This document shows positions 7,639 through 16,542 of a stretch of 64,000 nt of DNA, one piece after another; within the stretch, counting starts at the first letter, position 1, and each line of letters opens with the position of its first letter. The translations under genes were made by a program, and so were the position numbers. Source of the DNA: Pseudacidovorax sp. NFM-22 (lineage in GTDB: Bacteria; Pseudomonadota; Gammaproteobacteria; Burkholderiales; Burkholderiaceae_C); NCBI RefSeq assembly GCF_021401245.1, contig NZ_JACBFY010000002.1:744001-808000 (forward strand), given 5' to 3'. The notes under the pieces were generated by a model. It saw only the letters and a program-made list of their open reading frames with translations. It was not told where the DNA came from and ran no database searches.

Positions 7639-8304
7639 ATGCCCTCCAAATCCCCTTCTTCGCCCGCACCCTCTTCCGGCCGCCGCATCCAGACCCGGCG
7701 CTCCGGCGTGCATGGCAAGGGGGTGTTCGCGACGCAGGACATCGCGGCCGGCGAGCTGGTGATCGAGTACACCGGCGAGGTCATCAGCTGGAAGGAGGCG
7801 CTGCGGCGCCATCCGCACGACCCGGCCCAGCCCAACCACACCTTCTACTTCCACATCGATGACAAGCATGTGATCGACGGGAAGGTGCACGGCAACTCGG
7901 CCAAGTGGATCAACCACTCCTGCGGGCCCAACTGCGAGACCGAGGTCGAGGACGGCCGCGTGTTCATCCGCGCCCTGCGCGACATCGCCGCGGGCGAGGA
8001 ACTCAATTACGACTACGGCCTGGTGATCGACTCGCCGTACACGCCCGAGCTGCTGGCCGACTTCCCCTGCTGGTGCGGCTCGCCCGACTGCCGCGGCACG
8101 CTGCTGGCGCCGCCGGAGGACGCCGAGGCCGTGCCCGGCAAGGGCGCCAAGAAGAAGGACAGGAAGGCGAAGAAGGCCAAGTCCGGCAAGAAGGCCGTCA
8201 AGGCCGAGAAGTCCGCAAAGACGGCGAAGTCGGGCAAGAAGGCCGCCAAGAAGGCGGATGCCGGCGGCAAGGCCCGCAAGAAGAAGGCGAAGGACAAGGC
8301 CTGA
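7639..8304 (+). CDS. SET-domain protein-lysine methyltransferase with Lys/Ala-rich tail
   Basis: A 221-residue protein. Residues 15-50 are the N-terminal SET part (GVHGKGVFA, ELVIEYTGE). The cofactor-binding and catalytic motifs follow: NHSC at 92-95 and the active-site YDY at 124-126. A post-SET zinc site is formed by Cys144, Cys146 and Cys151 (CWCGSPDC). SET proteins transfer methyl groups from S-adenosylmethionine to lysine side chains. Residues about 168-221 are almost only Lys, Ala, Gly and Ser (KKAKSGKKAVKAEKSAKTAK), resembling histone H1. ATG at 7639 puts about 14 residues before the SET fold. Its stop overlaps the birA start by one base, so the two are probably cotranscribed. The target is unknown. 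Confidence 0.9.
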   Translation: MPSKSPSSPAPSSGRRIQTRRSGVHGKGVFATQDIAAGELVIEYTGEVISWKEALRRHPHDPAQPNHTFYFHIDDKHVIDGKVHGNSAKWINHSCGPNCETEVEDGRVFIRALRDIAAGEELNYDYGLVIDSPYTPELLADFPCWCGSPDCRGTLLAPPEDAEAVPGKGAKKKDRKAKKAKSGKKAVKAEKSAKTAKSGKKAAKKADAGGKARKKKAKDKA

Positions 8305-9113
8305 TGGCCGCCACGGCATCGATCTGGCCCGTCGACGCGCTGCAGCAGGCCCTGGCCGCGCAGCTGCCCGGCCTGCGGGTCGAGGCGGTGGACGAGATCG
8401 ACTCCACCAACACCGAGCTCATGCGCCGCGCCCGCGCCGGCGACACACGCCCCGTGCTGCTGGTGGCCGAGCGCCAGACGGCCGGCCGCGGGCGCCTGGG
8501 CCGGCAGTGGGAAAGCGGTGAGCCGCAGGCCCCGGCTGCCTCGCTCACCTTCTCGCTGTCCCTGCCGCTGTCGCCGCGCAGCTGGTCGGGCCTGTCGCTG
8601 GCCGTGGGCGTGAGCGCTGCCGAGTCGCTCGATCCGCTGGGCAACGCCGGCGTGCAGATCAAGTGGCCCAATGACCTGTGGGTGCAGGACCGCAAGCTGG
8701 CCGGCATCCTGATCGAGACGGCCTCCACCGGCCACGCTGCGGCGGGTCCGCGGCAGGTGGTGATCGGCATCGGCATCAACATCGGCCCCCGGCCCGCCGA
8801 TGCCATGCGCACGCCGCCCGCCTGGGTGCGCCAGTGGGCGTCGCAGGCCGAGCCGGCCAGCGTGCTGCTGGCCGTGGCACCGGCACTGCTCGCCGAGGTG
8901 CTGCGCTTCGCCGACGAGGGGTTTGCGCCCGTGGCGCCGCGCTTTGCGGCGCGCGACGCCCTGCTGGGCCGCGACGTGCACCTGAGTGACGGCACCGCCG
9001 GCCATTGCGAAGGCGTGGCGCCGGGCGGCGAGCTGCGCATCGCCACCGCCGCCGGCCTGCGGCTGGTGGACAGCGCCGAGGTCAGCGTGCGGCCCGTGGG
9101 CCAGGCCTTCTGA
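8304..9113 (+). CDS. birA: biotin--[acetyl-CoA-carboxylase] ligase
   Basis: A 269-residue biotin protein ligase that activates biotin with ATP and attaches it to the carboxyl carrier protein of acetyl-CoA carboxylase. Visible motifs are IDSTNTEL, the biotinyl-AMP loop AGRGRLGRQW, KWPNDLWV and KLAGILIE, followed by a small C-terminal domain. There is no N-terminal helix-turn-helix, so this is the ligase-only form and should not act as a biotin repressor. The ATG shares one base with the SET gene stop, indicating translational coupling. A small membrane protein follows seven bases downstream. Confidence 0.94.
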   Translation: MAATASIWPVDALQQALAAQLPGLRVEAVDEIDSTNTELMRRARAGDTRPVLLVAERQTAGRGRLGRQWESGEPQAPAASLTFSLSLPLSPRSWSGLSLAVGVSAAESLDPLGNAGVQIKWPNDLWVQDRKLAGILIETASTGHAAAGPRQVVIGIGINIGPRPADAMRTPPAWVRQWASQAEPASVLLAVAPALLAEVLRFADEGFAPVAPRFAARDALLGRDVHLSDGTAGHCEGVAPGGELRIATAAGLRLVDSAEVSVRPVGQAF

Positions 9114-9120
9114 GCGGCCC

Positions 9121-9351
9121 ATGGTGCTGCGCCTGTTCGTCCTCGTCCTGGTGCTGGCCAACGCTGGCTACTTCCTGTGGGCCCGCGGCGACCTGGCCGG
9201 CTTCGGCTGGGTCCCCGCCAGCCTGCGCGAGCGCGAACCCCAGCGCCTCAACACCCAGATCCGGCCCGAGCTGCTGCAGGTGCGCCCCGCACCGGCCGAC
9301 GCGCCGGCGGCCCCCGCACCCGAACCCGCCAGCTCTTCGCCGGCCCGCTGA
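9121..9351 (+). CDS. small single-pass membrane protein
   Basis: A 76-residue protein with one N-terminal membrane segment (LRLFVLVLVLANAGYFLW, about residues 3-20). The conserved-looking stretch RLNTQIRPELLQVRP follows, and then a Pro/Ala tail. It starts seven bases after birA in the same direction. From memory, longer relatives of this N-terminus in Burkholderiales continue into a SPOR-type domain; here that domain is absent. Function unknown; the membrane placement is an inference from hydrophobicity. Confidence 0.7.
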   Translation: MVLRLFVLVLVLANAGYFLWARGDLAGFGWVPASLREREPQRLNTQIRPELLQVRPAPADAPAAPAPEPASSSPAR

Positions 9352-9362
9352 GCGGCCGCGTC

Positions 9363-10898
9363 TCAGCCTTCCGGAGGCTCCGTGTCGAAGCGCACGGTGA
9401 AGCGCGTCCCCGGCGGGTGCTGGCCCGGATGCGCCTCCTGCAGCAGCACCTGCGCCCGGTGCTGGCCGGCGATCTCGCGCACGATGGGCAGGCCCAGGCC
9501 CGAGCCGTCGGCCTCGTTGCCCAGCACGCGGTAGAAGGGCTCGAACACCAGTTCGCGCTCGGCCTCGGGGATGCCGGGGCCGTTGTCCTCCACCTGCAGC
9601 AGCAGCACATGGCCGAACGGGTCGGCCAGCACGCGCGCCGTGATCACGCCAGGGCGAGCCGGCGTGGAGCTCGTGTAGTTGATGGCGTTGTCCAGCAGGT
9701 TGCGGATCAGCTCGCGCAGCAGGGTGGGGTTGCCCGACAGCATCACGCCGGCCGCGCCCGGCTGCGCGCCGTCGTAGCCCAGGTCCAATGACTTGTCCAT
9801 GGCGCGCGGCAGCAGCTCGCGCACGGCGTCGATGGTCAGGCGCGCCAGGTCGCAGGGCTGGCGCGCCAGCACGCCCGCGCCGCCCTCAGCCCGTGCCAGG
9901 GCCAGCAACTGATTCACCGTGTGGGTGGCGCGCATGCTGGCGCGGCCGATCTGCTTGAGCGACTGCTTGAGTTCGTCGGCATTGGCGCCCTCGCGCTGGG
10001 CCAGGTCGGCCTGCATGCGCAGGCCAGCCAGCGGCGTCTTGAGCTGATGGGCCGCGTCGGCCAGGAAGCGCTTCTGTGTGCCGATGGAGTCGTGCAGCTT
10101 GGTCAGCAGCTCGTTGAGCGAGGACACCAGCGGCGCCACCTCCAGCGGGATCGAGGTGGCGTCGATGGGCCGCAGGTCGTCGGGCTCGCGCTCGCGGATG
10201 CGGTCTTCCACCACCGACAGCGGCTTGATGCCGCGGGCCAGCGCGATCCACAGCAGCATGACGCCCAGCGGCACCAGCGCGAACTGGGGCAACAGCACGC
10301 CGGTGATGATCTCGCGCGCATGCGCGGCCTGGCGGGCGCGGGTCTCGGCCAGTTGCACCAGCAACAGGCCGGCACCGTCCGCCCCCTCGGGCTCGGTGAT
10401 GGTCTCGGGCAGGTCCGACGAACCTTCGGTGGCCAGCGCGACGCGGCCGGTGAGTGCCAGGCCGGCCGTGCCCGGACGCACCCACAGGTGGGCGATGCGC
10501 ACCTCGCGGCCCTGCATCTGGCCGTCGTCGATGTAGACCACGCCGGGGACGGGGGTCTGGGCCAGATGCGGCCCGGGCAGGCCCCCGGTGCCGGCCAGCC
10601 GCCGGCCCTGGGCATCCAGCACCTGGAACCAGACACGGTCGTCCTCGCTGCCGCGCAGCACCTCGGTGACCAGCGGCGGCACGTCGGGTGCGCGGCCCTG
10701 GGCGGCGGCGCGTGCGGCTTCGGCAGCGATCAGCCGCACGCCGTGGGCAAGCGCCCGGTCGTAGGGCGCGTTGGCGATGCCCTGCGCCACCAGCCAGGTC
10801 AGGCCGATGCTCAGCAGGATGAGCACGATGGCCGGCGCCAGCAGCGAATCGAGGATCTCGCCGAAGAGGGAGTTCTGGGCGCGCTGGAAGAGCTTCAT
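9363..10898 (-). CDS. sensor histidine kinase (TctE/QseC-like)
   Basis: A 511-residue inner-membrane kinase. The first membrane segment is about residues 20-40, a periplasmic sensor region covers about 41-196, and the second membrane segment is about 197-222. A HAMP-like linker is followed by the HisKA motif ADAAHQLKTPL with the phospho-accepting His284. The ATP-binding domain shows NLLDNAINYT (N box), VEDNGPGIP (G1) and GSGLGLPIV (G2). It phosphorylates the response regulator encoded just upstream. The layout resembles TctE of the tricarboxylate-responsive TctDE system, but no tctCBA transporter is in view, so the signal is unknown. Confidence 0.9.
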   Translation of the reverse strand: MKLFQRAQNSLFGEILDSLLAPAIVLILLSIGLTWLVAQGIANAPYDRALAHGVRLIAAEAARAAAQGRAPDVPPLVTEVLRGSEDDRVWFQVLDAQGRRLAGTGGLPGPHLAQTPVPGVVYIDDGQMQGREVRIAHLWVRPGTAGLALTGRVALATEGSSDLPETITEPEGADGAGLLLVQLAETRARQAAHAREIITGVLLPQFALVPLGVMLLWIALARGIKPLSVVEDRIREREPDDLRPIDATSIPLEVAPLVSSLNELLTKLHDSIGTQKRFLADAAHQLKTPLAGLRMQADLAQREGANADELKQSLKQIGRASMRATHTVNQLLALARAEGGAGVLARQPCDLARLTIDAVRELLPRAMDKSLDLGYDGAQPGAAGVMLSGNPTLLRELIRNLLDNAINYTSSTPARPGVITARVLADPFGHVLLLQVEDNGPGIPEAERELVFEPFYRVLGNEADGSGLGLPIVREIAGQHRAQVLLQEAHPGQHPPGTRFTVRFDTEPPEG

Positions 10899-11001
10899 GC
10901 CGGGGTGTCGAAGGATGGCGTTCCCGCCGGTCGGGCCAAAGGCGACACGGCGGCCGACGGCGTGCGACGCAGGCGGCGGGCGCCTGTCGGTGCAGCCCGC
11001 A

Positions 11002-11676
11002 TCAGCCGTCGATCTTTTCCAGGCAGTAGCCCAGGCCCCGCACGGTGGCGATGCGGATCGGGCCCTTCTCGATCTTCTTGCGCAGGCGGTGCACGTAGAC
11101 CTCGATGGCATTGAAGCTCACCTCTTCGCCCCATTCGCACAGGTGCTCCACCAGCTGGTCCTTGCTGACCAGGCGGCCGGCGCGCTGCAGCAGCACCTCC
11201 AGCAGGCCGAGTTCGCGCGCGGACAGCTCGACCATCTTGCCGTCGATGGTGGCCACGCGGCCGGCCTGGTCGTAGACCAGCGGCCCGTGCCTGATGGCGT
11301 TGCTGGTGGCGCCCATGCCGCGGCGCGTGAGGGCGCGCACCCGCGCCTCCAGCTCCTGCAGCGAGAAGGGCTTGGCCATGTAGTCGTCGGCGCCGTGGTC
11401 CAGGCCCTTGACGCGCTCCTCCACCGAGTCGGCGGCGGTGAGCACCAGCACCGGCACCTGCGAGCCACGCGCCCGCAGGCGCTTGAGCACCTCCAGCCCG
11501 TGCAGCTTGGGCAGGCCCAGGTCGAGGATGAGCAGGTCGAACTCGTTGTTGGTCATGAGCGCCGCATCGGCCTGCGGGCCGGTGGCCACATGGTCGACGG
11601 CCGCGCCCGAGGTGCGCAGGCTGCGCAGCAGGGCATCGGCAAGCACCTGGTCGTCTTCGGCGATGAGGATGCGCAT
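11002..11676 (-). CDS. OmpR/PhoB-family response regulator (TctD-like)
   Basis: A 224-residue two-domain regulator. The receiver has the acidic pair EDD at 7-9, the phospho-acceptor Asp52 in LILDLGLP, and the conserved Lys in DYMAKPF. The winged-helix domain ends with RLRKKIEKG and TVRGLGYCLE, typical of the OmpR/PhoB subfamily. It is transcribed ahead of the histidine kinase. A 103-base gap separates the two, which is longer than the overlapping arrangement usual for such pairs. Confidence 0.92.
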   Translation of the reverse strand: MRILIAEDDQVLADALLRSLRTSGAAVDHVATGPQADAALMTNNEFDLLILDLGLPKLHGLEVLKRLRARGSQVPVLVLTAADSVEERVKGLDHGADDYMAKPFSLQELEARVRALTRRGMGATSNAIRHGPLVYDQAGRVATIDGKMVELSARELGLLEVLLQRAGRLVSKDQLVEHLCEWGEEVSFNAIEVYVHRLRKKIEKGPIRIATVRGLGYCLEKIDG

Positions 11677-11702
11677 GGGGGCTCTCTGGAGGGTGGCGGA
11701 TT

Positions 11703-12182
11703 CTAGGAGCCGCAATAGGCTTCGAGCCCCAGGGCAACCACGGTCGCGACCTCCTCGCCCACGCTGGCGCGGAACTCGGCCTCGGCCCGCGCGACGCAGC
11801 GGCGGAAGGCCTCCAGCCAGGCCAGGCCGTCGGCGGTGAAGACGATTCGCCGGGCCCGCGCGTCCAGCGGATCGGCCTCGCGCCGCACCAGGCCCCAGGC
11901 CTCGCACTGGTCCACCAGCGCGCCCATGGCCTGCTTGGTCATGCCGGCCGACTCGGCCAGCTCACCCAGCCGCGAGCCGCCGCGTGCCAGGTGGCGGGTG
12001 ATGTGGATGTGCGCCGCCGTCACCTGCTGGCGCGCCGCCAGGTTGGACAGCGCCAGCGGCACGTCCACGTCATGCGCCATCAACTCGTAGACGCGGGCGT
12101 CGAAGCGCCGCATGGCATGGCCCAGCAGGCGGCCCAGGTGGGTCTGGCGCCAGTCGTCGTCCTTGGGCTCTGGAAGGTCCAT
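11703..12182 (-). CDS. MarR-family transcriptional regulator
   Basis: A 159-residue protein with the MarR winged-helix pattern: a helical N-terminal dimer region, RLGELAESAGMTKQAMGALVDQ as recognition helix, and the wing DPLDARARRIVFTADG. MarR proteins bind palindromic operators near their own gene and often respond to phenolic compounds. It points away from recA across a 125-base gap. It lies 26 bases upstream of the response regulator in the same direction, so it may be cotranscribed with the two-component genes. Confidence 0.87.
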   Translation of the reverse strand: MDLPEPKDDDWRQTHLGRLLGHAMRRFDARVYELMAHDVDVPLALSNLAARQQVTAAHIHITRHLARGGSRLGELAESAGMTKQAMGALVDQCEAWGLVRREADPLDARARRIVFTADGLAWLEAFRRCVARAEAEFRASVGEEVATVVALGLEAYCGS

Positions 12183-12216
12183 GGCCGATAGTAAGCCAAA
12201 CTGACGAAAAAATGGC

Positions 12217-12244
12217 TTGGCAGGAAGATACTCGCCCCTACACT
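12217..12244 (+). promoter_or_regulatory. recA sigma-70 promoter
   Basis: TTGGCA at 12217-12222 and TACACT at 12239-12244, separated by 16 bases, match the sigma-70 consensus well. The start of transcription would fall within or just before the LexA-type box, about 55-60 bases upstream of the recA ATG. Confidence 0.65.
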
Positions 12245-12245
12245 A

Positions 12246-12261
12246 CTGTTCAAGCATCCAG
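12246..12261 (+). promoter_or_regulatory. LexA (SOS) box of recA
   Basis: CTGTTCAAGCATCCAG fits the 16-base CTG-N10-CAG LexA operator of proteobacteria. It lies immediately downstream of the -10 hexamer, where a repressor would block transcription. That recA is SOS-controlled is established for related bacteria; this site is a sequence match only. Confidence 0.65.
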
Positions 12262-12307
12262 CCTGTAGATCAAGACAGGCACCCATCCACACCTCAAGGA
12301 GTCACTC

Positions 12308-13363
<1,056 letters not shown>

Positions 13364-13369
13364 TCCGGC

Positions 13370-13978
13370 ATGTGGAGGGCGTCCGGGCGCCCCCGCGCCC
13401 CGGACGGGCGCGCCCCGCAGGACGACACGCCGCCCGACCGCACCACGGGCCTGCGCCAGGCCCGCGGCCCGCGTGCACCGGCCACGGACGGCGCGGAGGC
13501 TGCGCCCGCGCGCCGGCGGCCAACGCTGTCGCTCAAGGGCCGCGCCCTGCAGCTGCTCAGCCGCCGTGAGCATTCACGGCTGGAGCTGGAGCGCAAGCTG
13601 GCCGCGCACGAGGCCGAGCCGGGCGAGCTGGCCCGGGTGCTCGACGAACTGCAGGCGCGCGGCTTCATCGACGAGCAGCGGGTGATCGATTCGCTGCTGC
13701 ACCAGCGCGGCGGGCGGCTGGGCAGCAGTCGCCTGCGCCAGGAACTCGCCGCCAAGGGGGTGGACGCCGAGGCCGCCGCCCACGCGCTGGCCGGGCTGAA
13801 GGAATCGGAGCCCGAACGCGCCCGCGCCCTGTGGCTGCGGCGCTTCGGCGAACCCCCGGCCGACGCCCGCGAGCGGGGCCGGCAGATGCGCTTCCTGATG
13901 GCGCGGGGCTTCTCGGCAGAGGTGGCGGCACGCGCCATGCGCGCACCGCCCGACGAAGACGAGGCCGACGGGCGCTGA
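13370..13978 (+). CDS. recX: recombination regulator RecX
   Basis: A 202-residue helical protein that binds RecA filaments and limits RecA activity. The RecX core begins near residue 52 ([20 protein letters not shown]) and contains the three-helix repeats, with [20 protein letters not shown] and [20 protein letters not shown]. About 50 Pro/Arg/Ala-rich residues precede the core, longer than in typical RecX, so translation could start further in, though no internal ATG is present there. It directly follows recA. Confidence 0.88.
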   Translation: MWRASGRPRAPDGRAPQDDTPPDRTTGLRQARGPRAPATDGAEAAPARRRPTLSLKGRALQLLSRREHSRLELERKLAAHEAEPGELARVLDELQARGFIDEQRVIDSLLHQRGGRLGSSRLRQELAAKGVDAEAAAHALAGLKESEPERARALWLRRFGEPPADARERGRQMRFLMARGFSAEVAARAMRAPPDEDEADGR

Positions 13979-14074
13979 AGCCCCGGCCCGCCGGCCACCT
14001 CGGCGCCGCGCATCAGGACGCGGACGCGCCGCCAGACCGGCGCGCCCCGCCGCCCGCTCGGCGGGCAACCCGCC

Positions 14075-16186
14075 TCACTGCAGCTTGTAGAGCCCGATCA
14101 GCTTGCTCACACCCACCTGCCGCGCGTTGCGCGCATAGAACTGCAGGCTGTTGATGGTGGTGCCCTGCGCATATTGCGTGGAGTCGCCCGCATCGCAGTG
14201 CTTGTCGCCGACCGACTGGGACGAGCAGCCGATCACCACCGTGCGCTGGGTGCTGCGCACCGTGGCGCTGTCGTTGAAGCGGTTGCCCTGCTGGCCGGCG
14301 ACGGTGCTGCCGAAGGGCGCGAAGCCGTAGACGGTGATCGAGGTCGGCGCCAGCGCGCCGGCAGGCACGATCCAGCCATCGGTGCCGCCGGTGGCACTGA
14401 GGTCCACCACGTTGCGCTCGTTCTGCGAGGGCGCGCCGAACAGGACGTAGCCGGTCGCGGCCGTTTCGGCGATCAGCTCCGCGCGGCTGCTGTCAGGCAG
14501 CGAGGGCATCGGCAGCTGGCGCAACTCGCCGATGGTCAGGGCGCGCGACAGGGTGCGGTAGCTCTGCTCCACCGACGGCTTGCTGGTGTCGGCATGGAAG
14601 AAGGTCATCGTCCAGCGGCCCTGGTTGCCATAGGCGCGGATGTCATCCTCGCTGGCCTGCGGATTGACAAAGTACAGGCTGGATTCGCGGTCGGCAGGAT
14701 TGCCGGTCGTCGTGCTGGAGGCGTACTCGCCGCGCACGCGCAGCACCGAGGTGCCGGTCGGCGTGCCGTCGCCCCGCTGGATGACCAGGAAGGACAGCCC
14801 CGCCTGCGGCACATAGGTGAGCGTCTTGCCGCTGGGCGTGAGCACCTCGACCCGGCTGAAGACCGGATTGCCGCTGCCGTCGGTGCGGTTGTTGATGTTG
14901 ATGTCGTAGCCCGTGCCGTAGGAGCTGTAGGCCGGCGAATTGAGCAGGTCGCGGTGCTGCGCGTAGGGCGTGACGCTGGCCGCGTAGTCGTAGCCGTTGC
15001 CCACCAGCTTGAGCGCGCCATCCACCTGTCGGACCGCCAGCGTGTCGAAATCGCTGTTGCCCTGGCGGTCTTCCCAGCGGTAGCTCAGCACCAGATCGCC
15101 ATTGCCCCGCACGAACGCCACGTTGCCCCGGCCGAAGGTCATGCCGGTGGCGCCGCTGCGGAACAGGCTGGCCCAGGCGCCGTTGTTGTTCGCGTTGCGG
15201 CCCACGCGCTGGCCGCTCTGGTAATAGGTGGCCGGGTCGTCGCTCAGGAAGAGCTGCCGACAGGCCGGCGCCACCACGTCGGCCGCCCCGCCCACGGCCG
15301 TCCCGCTGTCGCTGGAGGCGGTGCCCACGCGCTGGGTCAGCGGCAGGGCATAGCAGGCCGTGATGCGCTGCATCAGCGCGGCCACCACGTCGGGCGGCGG
15401 CAGCTGCGCCACCTGCACGTTGGCGGGCAGCGCAGGAATCTCTGTGTCGCTGCTGCGGAAGCTGATCGCCACCGGCACGCCATCGGCCGTCTTGACCGTG
15501 ATCTCGATGTTCGCCGCCGTGCCGTCGGCACGGCTGCTGACGCTGAGCGCGTCCAGCAGCTTGTCCTGACCGGTGCCATCGGCCACCAGCGTGTCGGTCA
15601 GCGGATTGGCGGCGCTCACGCCCAGCGCGGCCAGCACGGGCTGCAGCGCCGCATTGAGCTGGGCGACCTGGCGGGCCAGGGCCTCGGCCGTGATCGGCGC
15701 GGGACTGGCCGTCAGGCTGTCCGGGTTGCCGTCGGGTGCCAGGCGCGAGACCACGACCGTGGTCAGCGGCGTGACGTTGGCCGTGCCTTCGACTTTCACC
15801 GCCGCGCTGTAGAGCACCTCGTCGTCGCGCGAGACGCGCACCAGCAGCGGCGCCTGCGTGCCCGCCGGCAGCACGCAGCTGTAGCCGCCCTGGGCCTGGG
15901 TCTCGGTCGAGCAGACCACCTGGCCGCCCGCATCGGTCACCCGGACGACGGCACCCGCGAAGGGAGCGCCGGTGGCCGCGACGCCCGTGAGGACGGTGGC
16001 GGCCGGGGCGGGCGCAGGGGCCGGGGCCGGCGCAGCGCCATCGCCCGAACTGGTGGGCAGCAGCGCGAAGCCACCGCCACCTCCGCCGCCGCCCCCGCAG
16101 GCGGACAGCGCGCAGACCAGGACGGTCGAGGCCAGCCACACGGGCCGGCGGACAAAGGAAGGGAATTCGGACGGGGTCACACCCAT
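14075..16186 (-). CDS. large putative outer-membrane lipoprotein with poly-Gly tether
   Basis: A 703-residue exported protein. The N-terminal signal ends in the lipobox LSAC, and the lipidated Cys is followed by nine consecutive Gly residues and then an Ala-Pro repeat. A carboxypeptidase-like Ig fold probably spans about residues 60-130 (GVAATGAPFAGAVVRVTDAGG). The rest is beta-rich with Thr/Ser/Gly-rich loops and no recognisable catalytic motif; Cys pairs (CYALPL and ACRQL; GCSSQ and HCDAG) could form disulfides. A strong AGGAG lies eight bases before the ATG. It stands alone. I do not recognise a function; a surface or cell-envelope role is an inference from the signal. Confidence 0.8.
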   Translation of the reverse strand: MGVTPSEFPSFVRRPVWLASTVLVCALSACGGGGGGGGGFALLPTSSGDGAAPAPAPAPAPAATVLTGVAATGAPFAGAVVRVTDAGGQVVCSTETQAQGGYSCVLPAGTQAPLLVRVSRDDEVLYSAAVKVEGTANVTPLTTVVVSRLAPDGNPDSLTASPAPITAEALARQVAQLNAALQPVLAALGVSAANPLTDTLVADGTGQDKLLDALSVSSRADGTAANIEITVKTADGVPVAISFRSSDTEIPALPANVQVAQLPPPDVVAALMQRITACYALPLTQRVGTASSDSGTAVGGAADVVAPACRQLFLSDDPATYYQSGQRVGRNANNNGAWASLFRSGATGMTFGRGNVAFVRGNGDLVLSYRWEDRQGNSDFDTLAVRQVDGALKLVGNGYDYAASVTPYAQHRDLLNSPAYSSYGTGYDININNRTDGSGNPVFSRVEVLTPSGKTLTYVPQAGLSFLVIQRGDGTPTGTSVLRVRGEYASSTTTGNPADRESSLYFVNPQASEDDIRAYGNQGRWTMTFFHADTSKPSVEQSYRTLSRALTIGELRQLPMPSLPDSSRAELIAETAATGYVLFGAPSQNERNVVDLSATGGTDGWIVPAGALAPTSITVYGFAPFGSTVAGQQGNRFNDSATVRSTQRTVVIGCSSQSVGDKHCDAGDSTQYAQGTTINSLQFYARNARQVGVSKLIGLYKLQ

Positions 16187-16542
16187 GGATCGGCTCCTCA
16201 TTGAATGAACGATTGGTGATGCCGCGCGGCCGCGGACACGGCGCGCCGGCGGGCTCGGCCTTTGTAGGGATTCGATCCGCCGAGGGCATCGCCAGAATTG
16301 GTGACGCGGGCGGGCCCTCCCATGAACGAGGGAGCCGGCGTCCACACATCGGCAAACAACGACACACAACGAGGGGAAAGCGCAACGACCGCAGAAGTGC
16401 ACCCGCACGCTGGCAGCCTGGGCGGCGTGCTCCAGCGCCGCAGCCGCTGGTCCGAAGCTTGCTGCAGGAATACGAAAACGATCAAAAGTTTTCTTCGGAT
16501 GCACCAAGCGTGTAAATTCGCTTTCAAATCCGCCCCATTTCC
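16187..16542. other. divergent intergenic region between lipoprotein and RpiR regulator
   Basis: This 356-base gap carries the promoters of two divergent genes. Only a nested inverted repeat near its right end stands out; it is listed separately. I see no RNA gene or open frame with coding character. Confidence 0.6.
16452..16498. promoter_or_regulatory. nested inverted repeat, candidate RpiR operator
   Basis: CCGAAG at 16452-16457 pairs with CTTCGG at 16493-16498, and inside it GAAAAC at 16474-16479 pairs with GTTTTC at 16488-16493 across eight bases. This AT-rich palindrome stands out in GC-rich surroundings 45 bases before the RpiR gene. RpiR-family operators are often GAAA/TTTC-type palindromes, so autoregulation is plausible. 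Confidence 0.4.

Noticed and set aside
5072..7762. A long plus-strand open frame opposite topB
   Set aside because: Its composition (Leu/Gly/Arg/His) and lack of motifs show it is antisense to the topoisomerase codons.
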